A stretch of DNA of 13,606 nt from CAVPRW01 sp046727435 [NCBI: bacterium] (GTDB lineage: Bacteria > Tectomicrobia > Entotheonellia > J063): assembly GCA_046727435.1 (NCBI GenBank), contig JBKPCR010000341.1, forward strand, positions 1 to 13,606, in the 5' to 3' direction. The position numbers and the translations under genes are program-made. The notes beneath the pieces are model-generated. The model was not told the DNA's origin. It ran no database searches and was given only the letters and a program-made list of their open reading frames with translations. Of the stretch, positions 7,149-13,331 are shown piece after piece. The stretch's first letter is position 1; each line of letters begins with the position of its first letter.

Positions 7149-7254
7149 ACCCCTCTCCCTTCGGGAGAGGATAAGGGGGAAGGTGGCCTGAGATAGGTAT
7201 GCGCTTGGGCTTCCCTCACCCCGGCCATTCCCAGTGTGCGAGGGGGTAAAGGGC
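7149..7254. repeat. Composite C-rich/G-rich intergenic repeat (REP-like)
   Basis: The gap between the CBS gene and the extradiol dioxygenase contains CCTCTCCC-TTC-GGGAGAGG (7153-7171), a perfect 8-base stem with a three-base loop. G-rich sequence follows, then a second C-rich part (CCCTCACCCC, from about 7214) ending in GAGGGGGTAAAGGG. This arrangement of CCCTCACCC and CCCTCTCCC blocks resembles dispersed intergenic repeats known from many bacterial genomes. Degenerate relatives lie at 6043, 9121, 11045 and 11516. Confidence 0.55.
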
Positions 7255-7267
7255 TTATCACTGACTC

Positions 7268-7314
7268 TCTCTACTCTAGTCCTGGCACCTATGCTCCAGC
7301 AAGAAGAGTAGAGA
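7268..7314. other. 10-base perfect inverted repeat after the CBS gene
   Basis: TCTCTACTCT (7268-7277) and AGAGTAGAGA (7305-7314) are exact reverse complements 27 bases apart. An inner CTGG/CCAG pair (7282-7285 with 7296-7299) would extend the structure. It lies 73 bases downstream of the CBS gene stop on the minus strand. No U-tract follows, so a role as intrinsic terminator is doubtful; RNA 3'-end protection or protein binding are alternatives. Confidence 0.5.
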
Positions 7315-7386
7315 TCGGCAGAGCAATCAACGATAGCGAGGCAACCATCGTAATCCTCAGGCTCACAACCGGTCAAGGGTCGACTT

Positions 7387-7845
7387 TCAGAGTTCGTCGG
7401 ACGCTCTGGTGATGCTGGGCGGCACTTGATAGAGGTAGGCGTGGAGGTGATGGATCTCGGCGTCTTTGTCTTCCATGTTAACCCGCAGGAGGTCGCGGAT
7501 CGACAGCATAGATAGGAGCTGGCCCTCACTCACGATTGGCAGGTGACGGATATTGGCCTGGTCCATCTTGTGGATGGCCGACTGATAATCCTCATCGACA
7601 TCGGCAACGACTAGATCGGTCGTCATCACCGAGCGGACCGGCGTGCTGACAGGGTCGAGCCCACGGTCCAAGACGCGCTGAACCACGTCGCGTTCCGAGA
7701 ATACCCCGACCAGTTGAGCACCGTCGAGGACGCACGCAATCCCGACGTTGTTCTTGGTCATGATGCGCACTGCCTCTGCCACGGTTGCGTGCTGGTTAAC
7801 CGTAAACAGAAAGCCATAGCGCATGATGTCACGAAGTGTTTTCAT
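7387..7845 (-). CDS. Tandem CBS-domain protein
   Basis: A 152-residue cytosolic protein made almost entirely of two CBS repeats: the first about residues 1-57 (DIMRYGFLFTVNQHATVAEA ending in LVGVFSERDVV) and the second about 70-123 (VRSVMTTDLVVADVDEDYQS ending in LLSMLSIRDLL). CBS pairs bind adenosine nucleotides or similar ligands and act as sensors. Stand-alone two-CBS proteins are common but rarely assigned. The open frame begins at 7866, but the ATG at 7845-7843 is chosen because GGGAGGA lies seven bases upstream, inside the longer frame, and because the CBS fold starts directly at MKTLRDIM. It follows the bicupin dioxygenase by 56 bases on the same strand, so the two may be cotranscribed. 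Any link to aromatic degradation is an inference from position. Confidence 0.9.
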   Translation of the reverse strand: MKTLRDIMRYGFLFTVNQHATVAEAVRIMTKNNVGIACVLDGAQLVGVFSERDVVQRVLDRGLDPVSTPVRSVMTTDLVVADVDEDYQSAIHKMDQANIRHLPIVSEGQLLSMLSIRDLLRVNMEDKDAEIHHLHAYLYQVPPSITRASDEL

Positions 7846-7901
7846 TGCTGATCCTCCCCTAGCCATCGCTTGCCCTACCCAATGGCGTCTTTACCCCGCA
7901 C

Positions 7902-8987
7902 TCACCCCTCGAACACACCGGTGATGGGCTGATGGCCACCGTCTGCCACGTATGCCTCCTCACGATAGAGCCCGAGGGCTTCGAACACGGGCGTGTCCTG
8001 GATCGAGAAGAGCACCGCCTCACTGTCTCCCGCATTCGTATGCTCGTGCCAGGCCCACGGCGGCACCGCGAAGAAATCCCCCTGGCGCCAGTCGAAGCGC
8101 TGGCCTTCGATCACACTGAAGCCTTGTCCGGCGAAAACATGATAGACGGCGCTGCTCGTCTGGCGGTGTGCTTGTGTCTGCACGCCAGGCCGGATTAATT
8201 GGATCCAGCAGCCGATGGTACGGAGCGCAGAGCCGCCGGTGGCGGGATTGATATATTCCATTGCCACATCGTCAAAGGGGCTGGCATCCACCTCGGCAAG
8301 CTGTTTTAAGGCCGCGTAGGTCTGTTCCCACGGATAGTGCACCATCGGCGGCAGATCGTGGCGTGGCTTCGCCCAGGCAGGTTTCAGACCGCCAGCGCCG
8401 TACCGGCGTACGGAATCGCCCACCGCTTTGCTCAGCGGCTGGCGATCGTCGGGGAAGGGTTCGTAGAACATCGTCTCCAGGGAGCGAATCAGCGGGATAT
8501 CCAAGCCATCCATCCAGACCACCGGCGTCGCTGCGTCGCTGCCGTGGTCATGCCATGTCCATGAGGGCGTCAGCACCAGATCTCCGGGGACCATCGGGCA
8601 TTTTTCGCCTTCAACGGTGGTGTAGGCGCCATGTCCCTGCATAATGAAGCGAATGGCGGCGGGTGAGTGTCGATGGGCCGGGGCGCATTCTCCAGGGAGC
8701 AAGAGCTGCACCGCGGTTGACAGGGTATGGGTGGAGGTCTTGCCCGTCACGCCCGGATTCGCCAGGCGCAGGATGCGCCGCTCGACCCCGCGGTCAGGCG
8801 TCACCAACTCCCCCGCGCGCATGAGCAGCGGCTCAATCGCTGTCCAGCGCCAGCGAAATGGCTGCACTCGTGTGTTCGGTTCATGCGACATCACGGGCCC
8901 GGTCCATGGCGCATCGAGGTGCGCCCGCTCGACCGCGCCGGCGAATTCCTGCAGGGCATCAGCAGCAAGACTGGATGACAGTGCCAT
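7902..8987 (-). CDS. Gentisate/salicylate/1-hydroxy-2-naphthoate dioxygenase-type bicupin
   Basis: A 361-residue bicupin of the gentisate 1,2-dioxygenase family, which cleaves the ring of gentisate, salicylate or hydroxynaphthoate with Fe(II) and O2. The N-terminal cupin has the metal-binding pattern PAHRHSPAAIRFIMQGHG (H105, H107) and LTPSWTWHDHG (H146). These match the three iron histidines of characterised gentisate dioxygenases in spacing. The C-terminal cupin (about 255-330) keeps VPPWAWHEH but has AHRQ in place of HxH, so it probably carries no metal, as is usual. Full family length. The ATG at 8987-8985 has AGGAGG eight bases upstream. A strong leader hairpin (9008-9046) ends six bases before that element and may control expression. 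The sequence does not separate gentisate from salicylate or hydroxynaphthoate specificity. Confidence 0.92.
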   Translation of the reverse strand: MALSSSLAADALQEFAGAVERAHLDAPWTGPVMSHEPNTRVQPFRWRWTAIEPLLMRAGELVTPDRGVERRILRLANPGVTGKTSTHTLSTAVQLLLPGECAPAHRHSPAAIRFIMQGHGAYTTVEGEKCPMVPGDLVLTPSWTWHDHGSDAATPVVWMDGLDIPLIRSLETMFYEPFPDDRQPLSKAVGDSVRRYGAGGLKPAWAKPRHDLPPMVHYPWEQTYAALKQLAEVDASPFDDVAMEYINPATGGSALRTIGCWIQLIRPGVQTQAHRQTSSAVYHVFAGQGFSVIEGQRFDWRQGDFFAVPPWAWHEHTNAGDSEAVLFSIQDTPVFEALGLYREEAYVADGGHQPITGVFEG

Positions 8988-9007
8988 ATGAAATTCCTCC
9001 TGAGATC

Positions 9008-9046
9008 GTGCTGAGGACTAAGTTAAACCTACTCAGTCCCTAGCAC
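9008..9046 (-). promoter_or_regulatory. Leader hairpin/operator upstream of bicupin dioxygenase
   Basis: 16-base arms (9008-9023 and 9031-9046) around a 7-base loop give 13 Watson-Crick pairs. In the minus-strand transcript two of the three mismatches become G-U pairs, leaving one C-A mismatch. The core GGACTAAGT/ACTCAGTCC and the ends GTGCT/AGCAC pair well. The structure finishes six bases before the Shine-Dalgarno (9001-8996). A third segment (9046-9057) can pair with 9011-9022 at 10 of 12 positions and would compete. This could be an RNA switch, an attenuator or a DNA operator; no known riboswitch class is recognised. Confidence 0.55.
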
Positions 9047-9092
9047 TTGGTCCTCGGTCCGATGTTCGCAGCCACGTCGTCTCATAAAACAT

Positions 9093-9158
9093 GTCCAGCT
9101 CATTAGAGCGATGCCTGACTCCCTCTCCCGCTGGCAGAGGGGCACAGTCCAGCTCATT
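9093..9158. repeat. 12-base direct repeats flanking a hairpin insertion
   Basis: GTCCAGCTCATT occurs at 9093-9104 and again at 9147-9158, where it overlaps the stop codon of the family 5 binding protein. The 42 bases between contain a CCCTCT (9121-9126) / AGAGGG (9136-9141) hairpin of the repeat type seen elsewhere in the window. This layout fits a small non-autonomous element with a target duplication, or a local duplication; which one is inference. Confidence 0.5.
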
Positions 9159-10704
9159 GCTCCAACCACACTTGCTCCATAAACAGGTGGGCCTGGTTGT
9201 CAAACGGGTAATTCTTCACATAGCGGCGGTAGGCCTGGAACACGGGATAGCCGGTGACGTTGATCCAGTAGAGCTGCTCAGCAATCAGGCGTTGCATGTC
9301 GGCGCTGAGGCGTTTGCGCTCCTCGGGATCGAGCGCTCGTCGCCACTGACGCACCATCGCCTCGAGCGCGGGATCATCGATGCCCATATAATTCGAGGCG
9401 CCACCCTTGAAAAAGCTCACCGAACGCATGTTGATGTCGAGCAAGCGGGCCCAGTTCGAGACCACCATCTCGAAATCGTGCGCCCCCAACACGCGCTCCA
9501 CCCAGGCCATGGCATCCAACAGGGTCACGTGGGTCCGTACGCCAATCTTTTCCAACTGATGGGCGACCAGCGTGGCGATATCGGCCAGGGTCGGTTCATG
9601 ATTCGGGACGAGGATGCTCAGCGTCAATGGGTTGGTCTCGTCGAATCCCAGCTCTTTGAGCAGTCGCTTGGCTTCCTCAGGGCGATACGGGTACATGTCG
9701 TTCAGGTCGATGGCATCCGGCACCCCTGAGGCTAACACGCTCACCAGCGGCTGTGCCCGTCCGCCGAATCCTACTTTGGCAATCTTGAAGCGATCGATCC
9801 CGTAGCCCCCGACGGCACGGCGGGCTCGGACGTCGTCGAAAGGTTTGACACGCATGTTCAGTAACGCCACGACCGGAGCCATCTCCGGTCCGGTCACTAG
9901 CTGAATGTTGGGGCTGTTTTCGAGGACAAATACCTGCTGGATCGGCACCCGCGCCATGAAGTCGACCTCCCCCGACCGCAGCCAGGCGGCGGCCCCATAG
10001 GGCTCCTTCATCACTCGGAACTCGAGTGTGTCGAGGTAAGGAAGTCCCTTCTTGAAATAGTGGGGATTCTTTTCCAGAATCACATACTCACCAGGGACCC
10101 ACTGCTTCAGGATGTATGGACCTGTGCCGCTGGGATGGCGCACCCATTCCTCGCCGTAGGTTTCGAACGACTTCGGGGAGGCCATTGGAATGCCCTGGAA
10201 GTATCCGGCGAGGGCCGTCAGGAGGGCGCCGGAGGGCTCTTTCATGCGCACGCGTAGGGTGGCTTTGTCCACAGCCTCGACCTGTTGGATTTCTTCGTAG
10301 TAGGGCTGCACCCAGGATTTGACCTGTGGGTCAAGAATACGATCGAAGTTCCACTTGGCGGCTTTGGCGTCGAAGTCGGTACCATCATGAAACGTTACCC
10401 CCTCCTGCAAATGAAAGATATAGGTCCGGCCGCCATCCAGGACCTCCCATGATTTGGCCAGCTCAGGAACCACCTTAAACTCGGGGGGAGGTGTCACGGT
10501 GACGAGAGAATTAAAGATGTTGTTGGCGACCCAGGCTGTATTGCTGCCAGGGGCTGGTCCCTGGTGGGCATTGAAAAAAGTCAAATCCCCGGGTAGAGCG
10601 ATGCGCAAGGTGCCACCATATTGCGGCTGCTGTGCCCAGATGAGGCCCGACCACAATATCAGTGGTGCGATCAAGCAGAAACGAGGGAGCCAACGCGTCT
10701 TCAT
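9154..10704 (-). CDS. Family 5 ABC solute-binding protein (peptide/opine/nickel class)
   Basis: A 516-residue periplasmic binding protein (SBP_bac_5 class, DppA/OppA relatives). Start ATG 10704-10702 has GGGAGGTG just upstream and begins a clear signal peptide (MKTRWLPRFCLIAPLILWSG, cleavage after LIWA, residue 24). The frame extends to 10743 but the added residues precede the Shine-Dalgarno. Family landmarks: YGGTLRIA at the mature N terminus, VPELAKSWEVLDGGRTYIFH, VTFHDGTDFDAKAAKWNFDR, HPSGTGPYILKQW, VILEKNPHYFKKGLPYLDTL and FDDVRARRAV. No lipobox cysteine. It is clearly paralogous to the divergent protein at 11706-13253. No intact permease or ATPase of this importer lies nearby; only a decayed DppB-like fragment is found 96 bases upstream of its start. 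The ligand is unknown; the neighbouring dioxygenases make an aromatic or peptide-like ligand possible. Confidence 0.93.
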   Translation of the reverse strand: MKTRWLPRFCLIAPLILWSGLIWAQQPQYGGTLRIALPGDLTFFNAHQGPAPGSNTAWVANNIFNSLVTVTPPPEFKVVPELAKSWEVLDGGRTYIFHLQEGVTFHDGTDFDAKAAKWNFDRILDPQVKSWVQPYYEEIQQVEAVDKATLRVRMKEPSGALLTALAGYFQGIPMASPKSFETYGEEWVRHPSGTGPYILKQWVPGEYVILEKNPHYFKKGLPYLDTLEFRVMKEPYGAAAWLRSGEVDFMARVPIQQVFVLENSPNIQLVTGPEMAPVVALLNMRVKPFDDVRARRAVGGYGIDRFKIAKVGFGGRAQPLVSVLASGVPDAIDLNDMYPYRPEEAKRLLKELGFDETNPLTLSILVPNHEPTLADIATLVAHQLEKIGVRTHVTLLDAMAWVERVLGAHDFEMVVSNWARLLDINMRSVSFFKGGASNYMGIDDPALEAMVRQWRRALDPEERKRLSADMQRLIAEQLYWINVTGYPVFQAYRRYVKNYPFDNQAHLFMEQVWLEQ

Positions 10705-10723
10705 ACGCACCTCCCGAGAAGCA

Positions 10724-10777
10724 AGTGCTGAGACCTGAGCCATAACAAGAATTTCTTAAGACTTGTGAGTCAGCACT
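10724..10777 (-). promoter_or_regulatory. Dyad in the leader of the family 5 binding protein
   Basis: AGTGCTGA (10724-10731) and TCAGCACT (10770-10777) form a perfect 8-base dyad. Inside it ACAAG (10745-10749) pairs with CTTGT (10762-10766), around an AAGAATTTCTT palindrome (10747-10757). The lower arm ends about 19 bases before the start codon, just upstream of the Shine-Dalgarno. The outer arms share the GTGCTGA/AGCAC ends with the hairpin before the bicupin dioxygenase (9008-9046). Function as operator or RNA element is inferred. Confidence 0.45.
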
Positions 10778-10799
10778 GTTCTCCGTGAGAGCGACTCAT

Positions 10800-10976
10800 G
10801 CCTGCAGTCGTGGGTCAAGAGCATTGCATCGACTATCTCCCGGCAAATTGCACGCGACCACTCGGTGGCTGCGTTCCCAGCACGACGGCGCCATCGATGA
10901 GAAAGTCGACCTGCATGCCTGCGACAGTGATGAGGGGGATTAGGAGTAGCAGACAACGCAAAAGATATTCTTGCAT
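10800..10976 (-). pseudogene. Remnant of a DppB-like ABC permease (N terminus fused to C-terminal region)
   Basis: On the minus strand an ATG at 10976-10974 opens MQEYLLRCLLLLIPLI, the classic first membrane helix of DppB/OppB-type permeases (M-YLLRRLLLLIP). It then runs directly into ITVAGMQVDFLIDGAVVLG, which resembles the late segment GLQ-G-LLGGAVVVET of the same family. The frame stops at 10835-10833 after 47 codons. In another frame EWSRAICREIVDAMLLTHD follows, like the family's F-WPG-GRL-VDAI-RDYP. This is best explained as a permease of roughly 300 residues that lost its middle and was frameshifted. It lies just upstream of the family 5 binding protein on the same strand, as expected of an importer operon. 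Recognition is by eye from short segments. Confidence 0.55.
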
Positions 10977-11567
10977 GGCTTGCACAGCCTAGAGTATAGA
11001 GAGAATCAACGTCAGGTAGAGAAAGAAAATAGGATAGCCTGTCACCCTCTCCCACACGGAGATGCAGGAAAGGGATTAGACTCGGATGAGCAGATGCTCG
11101 ATATAGAGGCGCGAACCACTTGAACGCTGAATGGACATCCAGGCACCTACAACCCTTGCAAAGCGTCTTGTAGGCGATGCAAAGGCATGTGAACCCTTGC
11201 CAATAATGCCCCACGAGTCTAGACGAGTTTGTCGAAGGATGTCAACCTCTACTTTTTGCGCGGCAGAAACGCGCACCCTGACCCGATTGCGCAAACCACC
11301 GGCGCACATCCCTTCTCAACGACCCCATTGACACCACCAAGCACCAGGGCTAGAATGCCGCCACTCGCCAGTCTTGCAGTCTCTATGGCCGTTATTGGCC
11401 TCACAGAAGCCGTTGAGGGCGACGCCCATGAACCGCATCGAGATTTTCCTGCCAACGCACTGCGCCGCCGTCCCTCACTTTCTCCTCCGACCGCAGCTCC
11501 TAACCCGTGTATAAAGTCCCTCTCTCAAGGGGGACATCCCGTTTCGTCCCGGCTTTTTACGCATGAC
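10977..11567. other. Intergenic stretch between divergent binding-protein genes
   Basis: No gene is supported here. Visible structure: a CCCTCTCCC-type degenerate hairpin repeat (about 11045-11073), a CCTACAA/TTGTAGG inverted repeat (11146-11152 with 11168-11174), and the direct repeat AACCCTTGC at 11151-11159 and again near 11192. A nearby GCAAAGG can pair with CCCTTGC. A GTCCC/GGGAC hairpin lies near 11516-11535. A TATAAA hexamer occurs about 11510-11515 on the + strand, but no good -35 element sits at the right distance, so I do not call a promoter. Open frames crossing the region have no family-like content and probably represent decayed DNA together with the permease remnant. Confidence 0.5.
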
Positions 11568-11600
11568 CTGGGGCTGGTTATCTGTGGCAACCGACCCCAG
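11568..11600 (+). promoter_or_regulatory. Strong hairpin in the leader of the + strand binding protein
   Basis: CTGGGGCTGGTT (11568-11579) and AACCGACCCCAG (11589-11600) pair at 10 of 12 positions plus one G-U, around a 9-base loop, 105 bases upstream of the ATG at 11706. Only three T follow, so it is a poor terminator. It may be an attenuator, an mRNA-stabilising hairpin or an operator. Confidence 0.45.
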
Positions 11601-11705
11601 TTTCCATACCAACTGAAGCCGTCTCGAATCGATGCAGCCTGGCACATAGGGCGCCCCAAGCGGGCTCATGTCGATGGGTGGGAACAACGGCGAGGAGGGA
11701 AGCCG

Positions 11706-13253
11706 ATGCAGGGACACAGACGCAGGATTGGGCTGATGATCGCGATGGGCGGGATGCTCCTGCTGATGCCGCTCGCGGTCTGGGCGCAGCAATCCAAGTC
11801 CGGAGGGACGCTGCGGGTGGCGTGGGAATCGGATCTCACGGGGCTGGACCCGCATATCTCTAGGGGCATTCAGGCCCATCGCGTGGTGGGTAATCTGTTT
11901 AATAGCCTAGTCACCCTCGATGCTGAGATGAACTATGTCCCAGACCTGGCTGAATCGTGGGAGCTCCAGGAGAACGGCAAGGTATATGTGTTTCACCTGC
12001 GCAAAGGGGTGAAGTTCCATGATGGCACGGATTTCGATGCCGAGGTGGTACTCTGGAACTATAAACGGATCATGGATCCCGAGGCGAAGACGCTCGACGC
12101 CCCCTTTTATAGCATTGTCGATACAGTGGAAGCCCTCGATGCGCATACGGTGAAATTCACCCTGAAACATCCCAGCGCCACGTTGTTGCCGGTGATGGCT
12201 GCTTATCGTGTGGGGTTTGCACAAATGTCCCCAGCCTCATACGAACGCTGGGGCAAGGAAGAGGTGCAACTCCATCCGGTGGGAACGGGGCCGTTCACGC
12301 TCGCCCGCTGGGACCAGAACCAGATCATCGTGTTAGAAAAGAACCCGCACTACTTCAAGCCAGGGCTGCCCTACCTGGACCGCATCGAGCTCCGCATCAT
12401 GAAGGAGGGGGTGACCCGCGTCGCGGCCTTGCGGGCCGGAGAGGTCGATTTCGCAAACTTCATCCCTATCGAACATGTCGAGCGTCTGACCAAAGAGCCG
12501 CAAATCCAGGTCATCCGGGGTCGAGATACGCAGCGTATTCAATGTTTCTTCAACCTTCGCAAACCGGTCTTCCAGGATGTGCGCGTGCGATGGGCCCTCC
12601 TGGGGCATGGCATCGATCGCCAGGCCCTCGCCAAAACAGCCCTTCTGGGCCTTGCCCAGCCGTTATGGACCTTCGTGGCGCCGGGCTCGAAGGGGCACAT
12701 CGACTTCGGGGACCAGTTCCCCTATGACCCCGAAAAGGCCAAAGCCTTGCTTAAAGAGGCGGGGTATGATGCGAAGAATCCCTTGCGCTACACCCTCATG
12801 ACCCATGGCGCGGAAGCGGCGCTGCCCATCGCTGCCACCATTATGAAGACGCAGTATGCCGAAATCGGGGTGGAGGTGATGGTGGAAATCATCGATCGTC
12901 CCATCTTCCTGCGGCGCTTGTCGACGGACCGCGACTGGGATCAGCTCCTCAATTTGAGCGGCGGTACCTTTGATACCTATGGGCCAAGCAGGCTGATCGA
13001 TACTCGGGCCGGGAACAACACTCCCAACCATCAAGATAAGCATGTGGATGCGCTCATCGATCGTATTAAGGAAGCACCCACAGAGGAAACCTACCTCCAG
13101 GCGGGGTACGATCTGCAGCGCTATGTGACCGAGAACATGCTGTACCAGAGCGTCACCAGCCTACCTTTTACCCAGGCCGTCGGCGCGTATGTGAAGGGCT
13201 ATGGGCATTCGTGGGCGTACAACCGCTTTGAGACGACTTGGTTGGATAAGTAG
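11706..13253 (+). CDS. Family 5 ABC solute-binding protein, divergent paralogue
   Basis: A 515-residue SBP_bac_5 protein. The open frame runs from 11229, but the first 159 codons are not family-like; the ATG at 11706 has GGAGGG six bases upstream and begins a signal peptide (MQGHRRRIGLMIAMGGMLLL, cleavage after AVWA, residue 27). Landmarks: SGGTLRVAWESDLTGLDPHI, VPDLAESWELQENGKVYVFH, VKFHDGTDFDAEVVLWNYKR, HPVGTGPFTLARW, IVLEKNPHYFKPGLPYLDRI and FQDVRVRWALLGHGIDRQAL. It parallels the 9154-10704 protein along the whole length and differs by one residue in total length, so the two arose by duplication and now face away from each other. No lipobox. A third binding-protein gene starts 78 bases downstream, so this is probably the first gene of a + strand importer operon continuing beyond the window. 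Ligand unknown. Confidence 0.94.
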   Translation: MQGHRRRIGLMIAMGGMLLLMPLAVWAQQSKSGGTLRVAWESDLTGLDPHISRGIQAHRVVGNLFNSLVTLDAEMNYVPDLAESWELQENGKVYVFHLRKGVKFHDGTDFDAEVVLWNYKRIMDPEAKTLDAPFYSIVDTVEALDAHTVKFTLKHPSATLLPVMAAYRVGFAQMSPASYERWGKEEVQLHPVGTGPFTLARWDQNQIIVLEKNPHYFKPGLPYLDRIELRIMKEGVTRVAALRAGEVDFANFIPIEHVERLTKEPQIQVIRGRDTQRIQCFFNLRKPVFQDVRVRWALLGHGIDRQALAKTALLGLAQPLWTFVAPGSKGHIDFGDQFPYDPEKAKALLKEAGYDAKNPLRYTLMTHGAEAALPIAATIMKTQYAEIGVEVMVEIIDRPIFLRRLSTDRDWDQLLNLSGGTFDTYGPSRLIDTRAGNNTPNHQDKHVDALIDRIKEAPTEETYLQAGYDLQRYVTENMLYQSVTSLPFTQAVGAYVKGYGHSWAYNRFETTWLDK

Positions 13254-13331
13254 GGACGACCTATCTATGTCGTTCTTGCGGTCTTCAAGCCAATGAACAG
13301 AGCTGGCATGAGTGCACGGAAGGAGCTTGTC

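Noticed and set aside
10756-11214. 152-codon minus-strand frame taken as one gene
   Set aside because: Only its last part resembles a permease C-terminal segment and the N-terminal permease match is in another frame; treated as a pseudogene fragment instead.
11229-11705. N-terminal extension of the + strand binding protein
   Set aside because: 159 residues without similarity precede a clear Shine-Dalgarno and signal peptide at 11706.
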